Source of the DNA: a virus
Virus record (IMG/VR): IMGVR_UViG_3300009684_000046
Location: 1 to 49,859 of that record
DNA length: 49,859 nt
Strand: one strand, 5' to 3'
In this document: one piece after another, positions 8,158 to 18,090 of the stretch
Layout: each line of letters starts with the position of its first letter
How positions within the stretch are numbered: position 1 is the first letter of the stretch
The notes under the pieces: generated by a model
The model's input: only the letters and a program-made list of their open reading frames with translations
Database searches by the model: none
What the model was told of the DNA's origin: nothing
Translations under genes and position numbers: made by a program

Positions 8158-11100
8158 ATGGGTCAATCATATAGAATAAGAACAACGCCGGGGGATGACA
8201 AAAATATTGTTATTAAAGTAGAACAAGATTTTGAGCAATTGGAAGTTCTATCTTTAAAAATAAGACAATCTGATGTTTATACTAGGATGTGTTCTGATTA
8301 TGGGGTTATTGCCGGAAGAGTTTTTGCGAATAACGGATACGGTATTCCAAATACCAAACTTTCAATTTTTATTCCGATAAAACCCGAAGATGAAGATAAT
8401 CCTGTAATATCTTCCATATATCCTTATAAGAATTTAGAACAAACTAATGAAGATGGTTATAGATATAATTTATTACCATATGTTCCATCATATACTAATC
8501 ACGTACCGACAGGTACTTTTCCAACAAGATTAGATGCTTTAGTAAATCAAACCGTTGTAGAACTTTATGACAAGTATTATAAGTATACTGTTACAACCAA
8601 CGATAGTGGTGACTTTTTAATTTTTGGTGTTCCTGTTGGAACTCAAACAATTGTGATGAATGTTGATTTATCGGACATTGGTGAATTTTCGTTGACTCCT
8701 CAAGATTTAATAAGGATGGGTGTTGCAACTGAAGAACAGTTTGATGGTGTAAAATTTAAATCATCATCTAATTTCAATCAATTACCACAAATTATTGTGA
8801 TTAATAAAACAATTGAAATTGTTCCATTTTGGGGTGAAAAAGATGTTTGTCAAATTGGGATAACAAGAAGTGATTTTGATTTAACAAACGAGGCCAATAT
8901 TAATATATTACCAACATCAATTTTTATGGGTTCTCTAATGAGTTCAAATGAAAAATCTGCGGTTAAATCAAACGGTATTGCACAAAAAGCGACGGGTGAT
9001 TTGTGTAAGTTAATTACAGGTCCTGGTGAAATTATTGGATTAACACAATCAATTTATAGAGATTCTAATGGGTTACCTATTATAGAAAGGGCTGATTTAC
9101 CAAATGGTGGTAAGTTAATAGATTCTGCGGGTGCTTGGTTATTTGATTTACCAATGAATCAGGATTATGTGTATACAAATGAATTCGGACAACAGGTTTT
9201 ATCTAATGACCCATCAGTGGGAGTTCCAACAAAGGCTAAATATAGATTCAAGATTAAATGGCAACAAAGTACGAGTGTGTCCGAAGATTATAAAAGAGGA
9301 TATTATTTAGTACCTAATGTTAAGGAACGAGGATGGAATGGAGGATTTGACCCAACGATTATTCAATTTGTTAATCCGAATTACCAAACTGACCCTGATT
9401 GGTTAGATTTTCAGAAATCGTATGCGTTTAGTTTAGATTGGTCAGCATATACTAATGGTAGTGTGAGTATTACTAATCCTGACATTCAAGATATAATAAA
9501 TTGTGAAGATTATTTTTATGAATTTGAGTACAATAAGGTTTATACAGTATCTTCATTTATTGATAATTATAAAATCGCAAATAATAAAGAAAAATTTATT
9601 GGTATTAAAAGAATTGACGATGATACCTGCGAAGATGTTGCTAATAGGTATCCCGTAAATGATGGGGTTTTTCATACTAGTTTAATATGGAGAGTTTTTA
9701 ATTTTTTATTGATTATTTTGGGTATTATTGGATTACCTTTAATAATTTTATATAGTTTAATAGCTTATCTTTGGAAAAGTTGGTTAAAAGTATTTTTCTT
9801 TATTTTTTTAGAATTATGGGCGGGATATAATATAGTTCAATCGACATTAGGTATAATTGCGGCGGCAACACCATCAATAGGTTTTGGTGCGACAGTTTGG
9901 GTTGCGGGTGTAATATACTATTCAGTAATGCTACTTTTATGGTTAGGAATTGCAATCGCCCTTATAATTGTTTTTGCAAGATTAATAGATTATGATTTTC
10001 CACCACTAAAATTACCGATGATTACATATCCTGATTGTGATGTTTGTGATTGTAGTGGTGATGATAATGGGGGTAGCACGTTATCGTCGGCACAATCTTC
10101 AACCGCAAACGCAGGTAGTAATAGTGGTTTATTGGTCAATTTTGCTAATTTAGGAGTATACTCAGATGCCTTAGAAGTTAAATTTGATACTGATTTTCCA
10201 AAATTAGTCAAAGACCCTAATTTTTTTGTAGGTAACGGATGTTATAATAAAGATTATGATTATATATTAGTTCTTCAATTATTATCCGGTAATCTAAAAA
10301 AATATAACTCAAACTATGGAGTGCAGTTATATACTACATTTGAAATTTCTGCGAATGATTATTATTCAGCATTATATACTGCGGATATGCCATTTGGGGA
10401 GAGATTAAATCAGTTTAATACAAAGGCGAATTATTATAACGGGACTAATCAAATATCTGTACAAATAGAACCAAATATACCAACAAATAGTAATAAACAA
10501 CATTTAGATAATGTTGTTGTGTTTATTGGGCAGGCGGGTACGTATGGTGATTTAAGTACCGGGTCCATGTTTAGTTTTGTGGGTCCAAAAAATTCCAAGG
10601 ACCCTAATATAACAGGGGGTACTCTAAATAGTTTTGGTACTAAATCAATTACTGGGACAACAGACACTGGAAAAACTTCGGTAACTATAATTTATGGTAA
10701 AACAAATAGTAGAGTTGGTAACGAGCTTCCCGTAACATATGCTCTAACCGCAAGTGCAAGTACTAACGAAAAAACGTATCAATATCCTAGTGATATTGAA
10801 TATTTCCAAGTGGTTACTGGAATGACAATTACTCAGTTTAGAAATTTACATGCTTCTAGTCCAATACCTAATACTTTAGCGGATATAATTGAAAGTACAA
10901 CAACTATTATAAAAAGAACATGGTATCAAACGTATTTTTGTCTTAGTTATTTCCCAACTAATCCTGAAAAATTATTTACTTGCCCGCATCCGGTAAAAAA
11001 CATAGATTATATAGATAATAATTCGGTAATTTATATCACTCAAAGAGGGGTTGACCCATATTCTCCGCAATATCCAACAAAAGTAGGACTGGGAAAACTT

Positions 11101-13440
11101 TTAGGGTTTAGTAATATAAATGGTGTTCAAATTAATGCTCCACTTAGATTAAATATACCGATTAGAAATATTGACCCAACCATCGGTGGTTCGATTGGTA
11201 ATGAACTATGTTATATTCATAGATTAGCGAATAATAATTTAACGGTTAATAATGGGCAAAAACTTTGGAATCCATCATATTTTTTCACACCAAGTAATCA
11301 ATATTCAGGATATACAACAAATTTAACAAGATATTACTCGGCTTTAGATACCACAACGTTAAATTATGTGATTGACCCTACAAATGCTGGAAATACAAGT
11401 ATTAGTGGAAAAGCGTTTCCATCAACAAATAATAATGGTTCTAGTGATGTGGTTTCTAATCCAAATAATTTTTTGTTTTCGAGTACTAATAGCCCTCAAA
11501 AATATTCAACACAAGATTCTTTAGTTGGAGGTACTTTTATGTATATGACAAAACCGGGAATTGCAGGTGTGAGCGATGGTTGTTATGGTAGTTATCCAAT
11601 AAATCAAACTATACCAGAAGAACTTTATTTTAGTTTTATATATCCAACTGGATATACGACAAACATGTCGGATAAAAATAATATTGTTATGAGGTCTGAT
11701 AGATTACCATCATCGGATGGGTTGTTATTATTTTCAACAGGTAGTACTGCGTATACTAATTATAATAATGTTGCAATGATGAATCAAAACCCCAAACAAA
11801 GTATGTATATCTTTACCGATAGTGGTGTTTTGACGGTTGGTGGAGGAATTAGTTCTCCTCAGTATAATGCGGGTGATTTTTTATCGGGGAACAACGCATT
11901 TTATGGAACGGTATTGAATACTTTTGATTGTGCGGGAATGGTTCAGTTTAATTGCTATTCAGGAAATGGTATAAATTTTGGCGTCAGTAGTAATTGTACA
12001 AATACCGATGCGGTTGAAAATGGATGTTATGTATTTGTTAGGGAACCCTTAAAAGGATTATTTAACCCGAAATCGGATAATGATATTACAAGATGGTCTG
12101 AATATGTTTTAAGATTTAGATTTTTCTATGCCCTGTGTCAAGGTGTTTTATCCAATGTTTTTGTTAATAATTGGGTTAATGGTAATTTATATGCGTTTCC
12201 TTTTAAGGTTGATACGTATTATAATAAATTAAATCAAGTTTATAAACGTAAGTTTCCTTTTGAAACTGTTATGTTACAATATGAAACAAATAATTTTTAT
12301 TATCGTTCATCTCCGGCTGAAAAATTTTTAAGTTCTTATAGATTTGTTGGTGCTCCGTCTAGCGGTGACCCGGATAGAGGCTCTAATATTTCGGATATAA
12401 AAACTCCAACAACAATAATGAATTTAGGGCCTAGAGATGAATTCTTAAAAGAAATAATTTTGAGTCCTAATTATTATGGGTATAATATGAAAAAAATATC
12501 TCAAACATCATATACTGATTTATCTGATATGATAAACTTTTTTTCAATTATTAGAGTGATAGATACTAATTTTTGGCGTTCATTATTGAGTACTGATATG
12601 ATTAAAAAACTTTTTAGTCGTGGTGGTTCTAAAGGATATAGAGTTGATGCCGATTTTGCTCAATCTTCAGCAATTAATAGTCAAATAGGTGTGATACCTT
12701 TTGATTCCGATTATTATGATAGTACGGGAACTAATCCTGCATTAATCGCGGCGGGATTCGGTGCTAATAATATAATGATGGGTATTTTTTTCGAATCAAC
12801 AACTGAAGATATGCAAGTTAGGGATTTTATATCCCCAATGAGAATAATAAGATATAACACAAATACAAATTCTTTTGTTTATGATTATATACCTAATAAA
12901 TCACAAATAGTTCCAAATTATAAATGGAAAGTTCAAACCGGAGGATATACACTTTTTGGAAAACAAACTAATGATTGGGTGACAACACCACCTGTTAATG
13001 GATTTTACGCTCAAAAGTATCAATCGTTAGATAGATTAACTAGTGATTATCCTAGAGCCGGTTCATTATTACCAAACGAATATAATTCAAGAGGATATCT
13101 TTTTGCTCAATCAGCCCCTATTACACTAACTGTTGGTACACCATTAATTGTAGGTAATGTTTATACAATAATTAATTATGTTAGTCCTGATAATTTTTTA
13201 AATGTGGGGGCAACGGCTAATACAAATGACGTTAGTTTTATTGCAACAGGAACAACACCATCAAGCTGGGTTAATTCAACAATTGAAGCATCACCTATTT
13301 ATTTAACAGGTGCGACAATAAATCCAAATCCCGCTTTAGCAGGTGCTCCATGGTATTTTTATTTTGGATTAAAGAAAGGTGAAACAGCTATAAATAAATT
13401 TTACACTAAATATATTGGTGAAACCACATTAAATGAGTGA
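8158..13440 (+). CDS. Giant virion/baseplate-region protein with internal membrane-like segment
   Basis: This 1760-residue protein holds the position of T4 gene 7 (after genes 25 and 6) but I cannot show homology to gp7. Residues about 45-180 contain a carboxypeptidase-regulatory-like beta domain (GRVFANNGYGIPNTKLSIF, later TNDSGDFLIFGVPVGTQTI). Residues about 510-610 are strongly hydrophobic, with four or five possible membrane helices (for example FNFLLIILGIIGLPLIILYS), followed by an acidic Cys cluster CDVCDCSGDD. The long C-terminal part (residues 640-1760) is Asn/Tyr/Gly-rich and beta-like, as in fibre or baseplate proteins. Its stop overlaps the next start by 8 nt. A virion role is an inference from context. 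Confidence 0.75.
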   Translation: MGQSYRIRTTPGDDKNIVIKVEQDFEQLEVLSLKIRQSDVYTRMCSDYGVIAGRVFANNGYGIPNTKLSIFIPIKPEDEDNPVISSIYPYKNLEQTNEDGYRYNLLPYVPSYTNHVPTGTFPTRLDALVNQTVVELYDKYYKYTVTTNDSGDFLIFGVPVGTQTIVMNVDLSDIGEFSLTPQDLIRMGVATEEQFDGVKFKSSSNFNQLPQIIVINKTIEIVPFWGEKDVCQIGITRSDFDLTNEANINILPTSIFMGSLMSSNEKSAVKSNGIAQKATGDLCKLITGPGEIIGLTQSIYRDSNGLPIIERADLPNGGKLIDSAGAWLFDLPMNQDYVYTNEFGQQVLSNDPSVGVPTKAKYRFKIKWQQSTSVSEDYKRGYYLVPNVKERGWNGGFDPTIIQFVNPNYQTDPDWLDFQKSYAFSLDWSAYTNGSVSITNPDIQDIINCEDYFYEFEYNKVYTVSSFIDNYKIANNKEKFIGIKRIDDDTCEDVANRYPVNDGVFHTSLIWRVFNFLLIILGIIGLPLIILYSLIAYLWKSWLKVFFFIFLELWAGYNIVQSTLGIIAAATPSIGFGATVWVAGVIYYSVMLLLWLGIAIALIIVFARLIDYDFPPLKLPMITYPDCDVCDCSGDDNGGSTLSSAQSSTANAGSNSGLLVNFANLGVYSDALEVKFDTDFPKLVKDPNFFVGNGCYNKDYDYILVLQLLSGNLKKYNSNYGVQLYTTFEISANDYYSALYTADMPFGERLNQFNTKANYYNGTNQISVQIEPNIPTNSNKQHLDNVVVFIGQAGTYGDLSTGSMFSFVGPKNSKDPNITGGTLNSFGTKSITGTTDTGKTSVTIIYGKTNSRVGNELPVTYALTASASTNEKTYQYPSDIEYFQVVTGMTITQFRNLHASSPIPNTLADIIESTTTIIKRTWYQTYFCLSYFPTNPEKLFTCPHPVKNIDYIDNNSVIYITQRGVDPYSPQYPTKVGLGKLLGFSNINGVQINAPLRLNIPIRNIDPTIGGSIGNELCYIHRLANNNLTVNNGQKLWNPSYFFTPSNQYSGYTTNLTRYYSALDTTTLNYVIDPTNAGNTSISGKAFPSTNNNGSSDVVSNPNNFLFSSTNSPQKYSTQDSLVGGTFMYMTKPGIAGVSDGCYGSYPINQTIPEELYFSFIYPTGYTTNMSDKNNIVMRSDRLPSSDGLLLFSTGSTAYTNYNNVAMMNQNPKQSMYIFTDSGVLTVGGGISSPQYNAGDFLSGNNAFYGTVLNTFDCAGMVQFNCYSGNGINFGVSSNCTNTDAVENGCYVFVREPLKGLFNPKSDNDITRWSEYVLRFRFFYALCQGVLSNVFVNNWVNGNLYAFPFKVDTYYNKLNQVYKRKFPFETVMLQYETNNFYYRSSPAEKFLSSYRFVGAPSSGDPDRGSNISDIKTPTTIMNLGPRDEFLKEIILSPNYYGYNMKKISQTSYTDLSDMINFFSIIRVIDTNFWRSLLSTDMIKKLFSRGGSKGYRVDADFAQSSAINSQIGVIPFDSDYYDSTGTNPALIAAGFGANNIMMGIFFESTTEDMQVRDFISPMRIIRYNTNTNSFVYDYIPNKSQIVPNYKWKVQTGGYTLFGKQTNDWVTTPPVNGFYAQKYQSLDRLTSDYPRAGSLLPNEYNSRGYLFAQSAPITLTVGTPLIVGNVYTIINYVSPDNFLNVGATANTNDVSFIATGTTPSSWVNSTIEASPIYLTGATINPNPALAGAPWYFYFGLKKGETAINKFYTKYIGETTLNE

Positions 13441-15181
13441 TATTAACACAACGATAGTATTAGGTTCTAAAAGATATAAGTCAGCAATAAATACTGACTT
13501 AACTGTAGATATACCTTTAGTCAATAATCAAAAAGAGATTGATGAATTTGATAGAAGTGACATTGTTGATTTGAGTCAAATATTTGACAATGAAAGACAA
13601 GCGTCTAATATTTTCAGATTAACAACTAATATGGACTTATTATTTTATAATGCTTATAGTGGAACAACGGGGGCTTTTGGATATGCTCCATTTAGGAATA
13701 ATCTGTATTATGTTAATAGTGAATCTTCATTCAATACTAATAATTGGTTTGGATATCCCCAATATTATGAATTTGACTTTATAAGAAATGATAATAATGT
13801 TTCTGGTTATACTATAAATTCAGGCACAACTTCACCACATATTAGTTTTATTAATAAAAGTGCGTCAACATATAATTGGACTCAATATGTGAGTTATGCG
13901 TATGAGAATGAATCCAATAAAGTATTACAATATAATTTAAACTCGTCAACAACTCTAACGTGGATATGTGGTACTGGAATTCCTTTTTATGTTGTTAATC
14001 CATTTAATTACGAAGGTAGAAATTTGATATCTTTTGTTTGTCCTGTTGAACATAATTTGAGTGTTGGTGAGTTTGTTCAAATAGAGTTTAACTTTGGTTG
14101 GACTGGATATAATGGGAGTAAAGTTTTTCAAGTATATTCGTTAGGTAATTATGGGTATAATTCAGACGAATATATTTTTAACTTATATAATAATGGATTT
14201 ACAGGGAATACGTTTTTTAATTCGGCTCAAGGGACATTTAAAAGAATTATTGATATTAATAATTCTGCAGAAACAATGTCTAAATATTATGTTAGAAAAC
14301 ATAAAATAATAACGAATGTGAGTGATTCAATCCTAACAAAATGTGGATTTGAACAAAATATTTTTAATGTTAAAAGAAAATATGAATTTGGTACATTAAC
14401 GCCCGATAAAGTTTCTAGAATAACACAAAAAGAAGGGTCTCAATCGTATCTATTGTCATTCTCAAGTGATATTGATATATCAGAATATAGAGATAATTTG
14501 AATAGACCATTATCGGAGTTGTTTATTACTATTATAAATAATGGTTATTTTGGGTGGATGAATAAACCAATTGCGAATAATGTTTCAATTAGAGAAGGTT
14601 ATCAATACAATTTGGGTCCATCAGTATCATCATACTGGGATTACACTAATTCTAGTGTTAATTTAACTACAATACCAACAGCGTCATATATTAAACCAGG
14701 AGGGTTTACCTTTTATTACAATCAAAATTTAAAAAGTGGTGATACAATAAATGGGGATTATTGTGAGTTTAATCAATTTGAACAAAAAGAAAGAATCATT
14801 TCTCAGTTGTATCATAAGATATCATTTAATGATAATTTATTTATTATTCAATCGGCAACAACAAATCCAAACGGATATTATTATAAACCGCATAATTTAA
14901 TACAATTAAGGGTTTATTCTGATTATTTAGAGGAGGGTTCATTAAAAGAAGTTGATAATATACCATATTATTCGTATTACTCAAATTACAAAAATAGTTT
15001 TATTTGGAGAGACATGTATACTTACGGATTTATTGACGAGTCAGGAAAAGGGGTTAATTATCCTTTTTTAAATGGAACTCATTATCCATCAACCAAGATT
15101 ATATTTAGACTAATTCCTGAAGGAAATGTTGGTCAAAATATATCTACAATAGCAGACCCGATTACTGATGATTGTGAATAA
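13433..15181 (+). CDS. Putative structural protein of the baseplate/tail block
   Basis: This 582-residue protein is rich in Asn, Tyr, Ser and Thr and predicted mostly beta. It overlaps the giant gene by 8 nt and the next gene by 14 nt, so the three are translationally coupled. The N-terminal region (residues about 10-60, with INTDLTVDIPL and EFDRSDIVDLS) resembles the N-terminus of the next protein (TNTDKEINIPI, LLDRSDSLVEY), suggesting a shared docking domain. In T4 this region encodes baseplate wedge proteins gp8-gp11, but I cannot assign one. Confidence 0.65.
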   Translation: MSDINTTIVLGSKRYKSAINTDLTVDIPLVNNQKEIDEFDRSDIVDLSQIFDNERQASNIFRLTTNMDLLFYNAYSGTTGAFGYAPFRNNLYYVNSESSFNTNNWFGYPQYYEFDFIRNDNNVSGYTINSGTTSPHISFINKSASTYNWTQYVSYAYENESNKVLQYNLNSSTTLTWICGTGIPFYVVNPFNYEGRNLISFVCPVEHNLSVGEFVQIEFNFGWTGYNGSKVFQVYSLGNYGYNSDEYIFNLYNNGFTGNTFFNSAQGTFKRIIDINNSAETMSKYYVRKHKIITNVSDSILTKCGFEQNIFNVKRKYEFGTLTPDKVSRITQKEGSQSYLLSFSSDIDISEYRDNLNRPLSELFITIINNGYFGWMNKPIANNVSIREGYQYNLGPSVSSYWDYTNSSVNLTTIPTASYIKPGGFTFYYNQNLKSGDTINGDYCEFNQFEQKERIISQLYHKISFNDNLFIIQSATTNPNGYYYKPHNLIQLRVYSDYLEEGSLKEVDNIPYYSYYSNYKNSFIWRDMYTYGFIDESGKGVNYPFLNGTHYPSTKIIFRLIPEGNVGQNISTIADPITDDCE

Positions 15182-15974
15182 ATATAAAATATTATTATCT
15201 ACAACAAATACAGATAAAGAAATCAATATACCAATTGAAATGAATTGGGATTTGCTTGATAGAAGTGACTCTTTGGTTGAATATGAAGAACAAACAATTA
15301 AAAGTGTTATCAATCAAGATAAAGATTTTGAAGTTGCAAGATTTGAACATTCTCAGAATGTAAATTCATTGACTACAGATATTAATTATGAATTTTATTT
15401 TGCTCCATCAGGTGCTACCAGCGCAAATACAATTTGGTTAACATCATATCCTATACAAGGATTTACTCCTACGGAAATTTATTACTATAGTAATTCTTTT
15501 AAAAAGTCATTTTTTAAATTAGATTTATATGATACTACTGATTTAACTAAACAAACCAACTATGTTACCTTAATATTACCAACACAACAAGGAGTTACAT
15601 CAGCAACGACAGTCGGATATACTGTGAATGATATTAAAACACCTGTAATGAAATTGGATTTTGTTGGTGATAAAGAAGGGTTTTTTATTTACTGGTTAAA
15701 AAATACATCATTTTTAAATATTAATACTTTTTATATGACCGCAAAGTTTTTTGATGCGAAGACAGGGATTTTTATTAAAATGATGAATAGACCGCAATCA
15801 ACATTAACAGGTATTAATAAATTTAATTTTCCCCAAGAAAAATACTTTTATTATAAAGTAATTTTAGATTATAGTAATTATACATATAAGGTTTATGATA
15901 TAAACACGGGATATGATGTCTTAATTGGAGATAGCTCTAACCCAATAAAATGGTATGAATATATTAATCCGTAA
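15168..15974 (+). CDS. Putative structural protein sharing an N-terminal domain with its neighbour
   Basis: This 268-residue protein starts inside the end of the previous gene and ends TAATG into the next. Residues 8-50 have the TNTDKEINIPI...DRSD pattern also seen in the upstream 582-residue protein. The remainder is beta-rich with many aromatic residues and has no transmembrane segment or catalytic motif. Position in a run of overlapping late genes implies a virion or assembly role; nothing more specific is visible. Confidence 0.6.
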   Translation: MIVNKYKILLSTTNTDKEINIPIEMNWDLLDRSDSLVEYEEQTIKSVINQDKDFEVARFEHSQNVNSLTTDINYEFYFAPSGATSANTIWLTSYPIQGFTPTEIYYYSNSFKKSFFKLDLYDTTDLTKQTNYVTLILPTQQGVTSATTVGYTVNDIKTPVMKLDFVGDKEGFFIYWLKNTSFLNINTFYMTAKFFDAKTGIFIKMMNRPQSTLTGINKFNFPQEKYFYYKVILDYSNYTYKVYDINTGYDVLIGDSSNPIKWYEYINP

Positions 15975-17143
15975 TGAACGAAGATTATTACTATATAAAA
16001 ATATCTCATGAAAATGTATTAAATGACATTTTTCCTGAACCATATACCGCATATACGTATGTAATAACGGGTGTAACAGGAACTTGTTGTTACATATCAT
16101 CAATATCTAGTGACACGGTTTATGTTACGGGATTAACCTACGTTTATTCGTCTATGACTGATATATTAAGTGGAGGTACTAATGGTGATTCTTTATTGAC
16201 AGGATTAACAATCCCAATACTGTTTAGAGAGACAGCTGTGGATATGGGATACTATTCTGTTTTTGATGGGGCGATTATGCAGGCGGATGTAGTTAAAAAC
16301 TTTGTCTTTTCAGCAACAACATCATTACCTAAAAGATATTATTTTTATAATACGTCAGAAACACAGTTGAGAACCTTTTTACAACTATCCACATATTCAG
16401 TTGATTGGGGTGACTCCTCACCGATACAAACAATTACAACAACATCACCAAATTTTATTTATCATGATTACATAAATAATGGTAGTTATTTAATTACATT
16501 AATACAGAATACACCTTGGGGAAGAAATACTGTAAAGAAAACGGTAGTGGTTCCATTTACAGGAACGACAATTCAAAACCCTAATGGTTCTGCATACTTT
16601 ACTCCGAATATAGGGTCTTGGTCTGCGACATCAATATCGTATGATTTTATATTCTCAGGTGACTCGGATAATCATATTTCGGCACAAACATCAAATAATT
16701 ATGTTTCCGTTCCATTTTCAATCAGTGGATATACAACATCAAGAATAAATGAATTATCCCAATATGGGGTAACAAAATATCCTTTATATGTTCCAACAAT
16801 AAAAAATGGACAACAATTTGGAGTCATAACAACAATGAGTTCAAGTTATACAGGATATACTATAGAGGGTGTTCAGTATTTGGATTTTCCTGATAAAACG
16901 ACGGTATATGTTTTTGATAGTTCTGGATTAACATCTGATTGGATGGTTCAATCTGCAATAACGAAAAATGAATCTCTTATGAATATAGTTAATGACCCTG
17001 AAGTACAATCAGATGTTTTTGTGGAAAGAGGTAAGAATAGTGCATTGGAAAGAGTTGAAAGATTAGGTGAGATTGATAATATTGGTGATTTGGAAAATTA
17101 TGGATATGGATTTTTTAATTTTGTTAACCAAAGTAATTTTTAA
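15974..17143 (+). CDS. Structural protein with PKD-like domain
   Basis: This 389-residue protein begins at TAATG, sharing one base with the preceding stop. Around residues 145-190 it has YSVDWGDSSPIQ...FIYHDYINNGSYLITL, the WGD...Y.Y...G.Y.ITL pattern of PKD (Ig-like) domains, which mediate protein or carbohydrate contacts on cell surfaces and fibres. The C-terminal 70 residues are more charged (ERGKNSALERVERLGEIDNIGDL) and probably helical. The protein is likely a tail or baseplate component; the exact role is unknown. Confidence 0.65.
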   Translation: MNEDYYYIKISHENVLNDIFPEPYTAYTYVITGVTGTCCYISSISSDTVYVTGLTYVYSSMTDILSGGTNGDSLLTGLTIPILFRETAVDMGYYSVFDGAIMQADVVKNFVFSATTSLPKRYYFYNTSETQLRTFLQLSTYSVDWGDSSPIQTITTTSPNFIYHDYINNGSYLITLIQNTPWGRNTVKKTVVVPFTGTTIQNPNGSAYFTPNIGSWSATSISYDFIFSGDSDNHISAQTSNNYVSVPFSISGYTTSRINELSQYGVTKYPLYVPTIKNGQQFGVITTMSSSYTGYTIEGVQYLDFPDKTTVYVFDSSGLTSDWMVQSAITKNESLMNIVNDPEVQSDVFVERGKNSALERVERLGEIDNIGDLENYGYGFFNFVNQSNF

Positions 17144-17158
17144 AAAAGAGTAATAAAC

Positions 17159-17166
17159 TATTTATT
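17159..17166 (+). promoter_or_regulatory. TATTTATT octamer, candidate late promoter
   Basis: It lies 15 nt before the ATG at 17182 in a 38-nt gap, one of the few gaps in the otherwise overlapping virion block. Confidence 0.45.
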
Positions 17167-17181
17167 AAATAAAAGAATAAA

Positions 17182-18090
17182 ATGGCAATAGGAACCTACG
17201 GAACAATAAGACCTTCTGACGTATCACCTGAAGATGTTGAAATAATATTAAATTATACTCCTTCTAGGGATGTTACAGATAATTTTATATTAAAAAAGTT
17301 AGATACGTTAAATATATTGAGGCCATATTATAATAATAATAATACTGGCGGTAATGCCAATATTGAAATATTAGGGGGTCTTTATAATTTAAGATTACCG
17401 GCAAATGAATTTAATAAAATTGGTATTTACACTTTATATGTTAAGCCGGCTCAAATAAGAACGGAAATTACTGATTGTGGTGTATTATCGGCGCTACCTA
17501 ACGTTAAAGGTATTGTAATTGATTTAAATAATGTACCGACACAATATAGAAATAAATTTGTATCACAAGGACTTGTTGGATTTAGGGTTGAATACTTAAA
17601 TAGTGACGGTACTAAAATACCTAACTTTTTTAGAATAGTAACTTCTAACTTTTTTTGTGAACCTGTTTTACAAAATTTAACAAATACATCTCAAAAGGCG
17701 ATTAGATATAGATATGTTGATGCCGTTACAAATTTAATATTTTGTACATTAACACCATCATCATCTCCGACAAACAAACCAAACGCGACCCCATTTATAG
17801 GACAACCTGCACAAAAAATAATAATAACTAATACTTTTTTTAATCCAATTACGATAGATATTGAAATTGTTGAACACGATATATCAACATTAGCGTTGGC
17901 TTTGTATGGTAATCAAACTAAATCAATGCAAGATGGTATATATACTATTTATGACTCAAACAATAATATCTACAAACAATATAACTTGTATGAAATTAGA
18001 GACCAATCTAATTCTTTGTTATATGAGGTTAGACAAGATAGAGGAAATAATATAGATTATAGTAAAAACTTTACAAACATAACTCAATAA
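17182..18090 (+). CDS. Putative structural protein of the tail block
   Basis: This 302-residue protein has a short N-terminal helical region (IRPSDVSPEDVEIILNYTPS) followed by beta-rich sequence, including ANIEILGGLYNLRLPANEFNK and a C-terminal YTIYDSNNNIYKQYNLYEIRD. There are no membrane segments or catalytic motifs that I recognise. It overlaps the following 983-residue gene by one base (TAATG), so the products are probably made in matched amounts and could interact. Baseplate or fibre-connector roles are possible; neither is demonstrated. Confidence 0.6.
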   Translation: MAIGTYGTIRPSDVSPEDVEIILNYTPSRDVTDNFILKKLDTLNILRPYYNNNNTGGNANIEILGGLYNLRLPANEFNKIGIYTLYVKPAQIRTEITDCGVLSALPNVKGIVIDLNNVPTQYRNKFVSQGLVGFRVEYLNSDGTKIPNFFRIVTSNFFCEPVLQNLTNTSQKAIRYRYVDAVTNLIFCTLTPSSSPTNKPNATPFIGQPAQKIIITNTFFNPITIDIEIVEHDISTLALALYGNQTKSMQDGIYTIYDSNNNIYKQYNLYEIRDQSNSLLYEVRQDRGNNIDYSKNFTNITQ

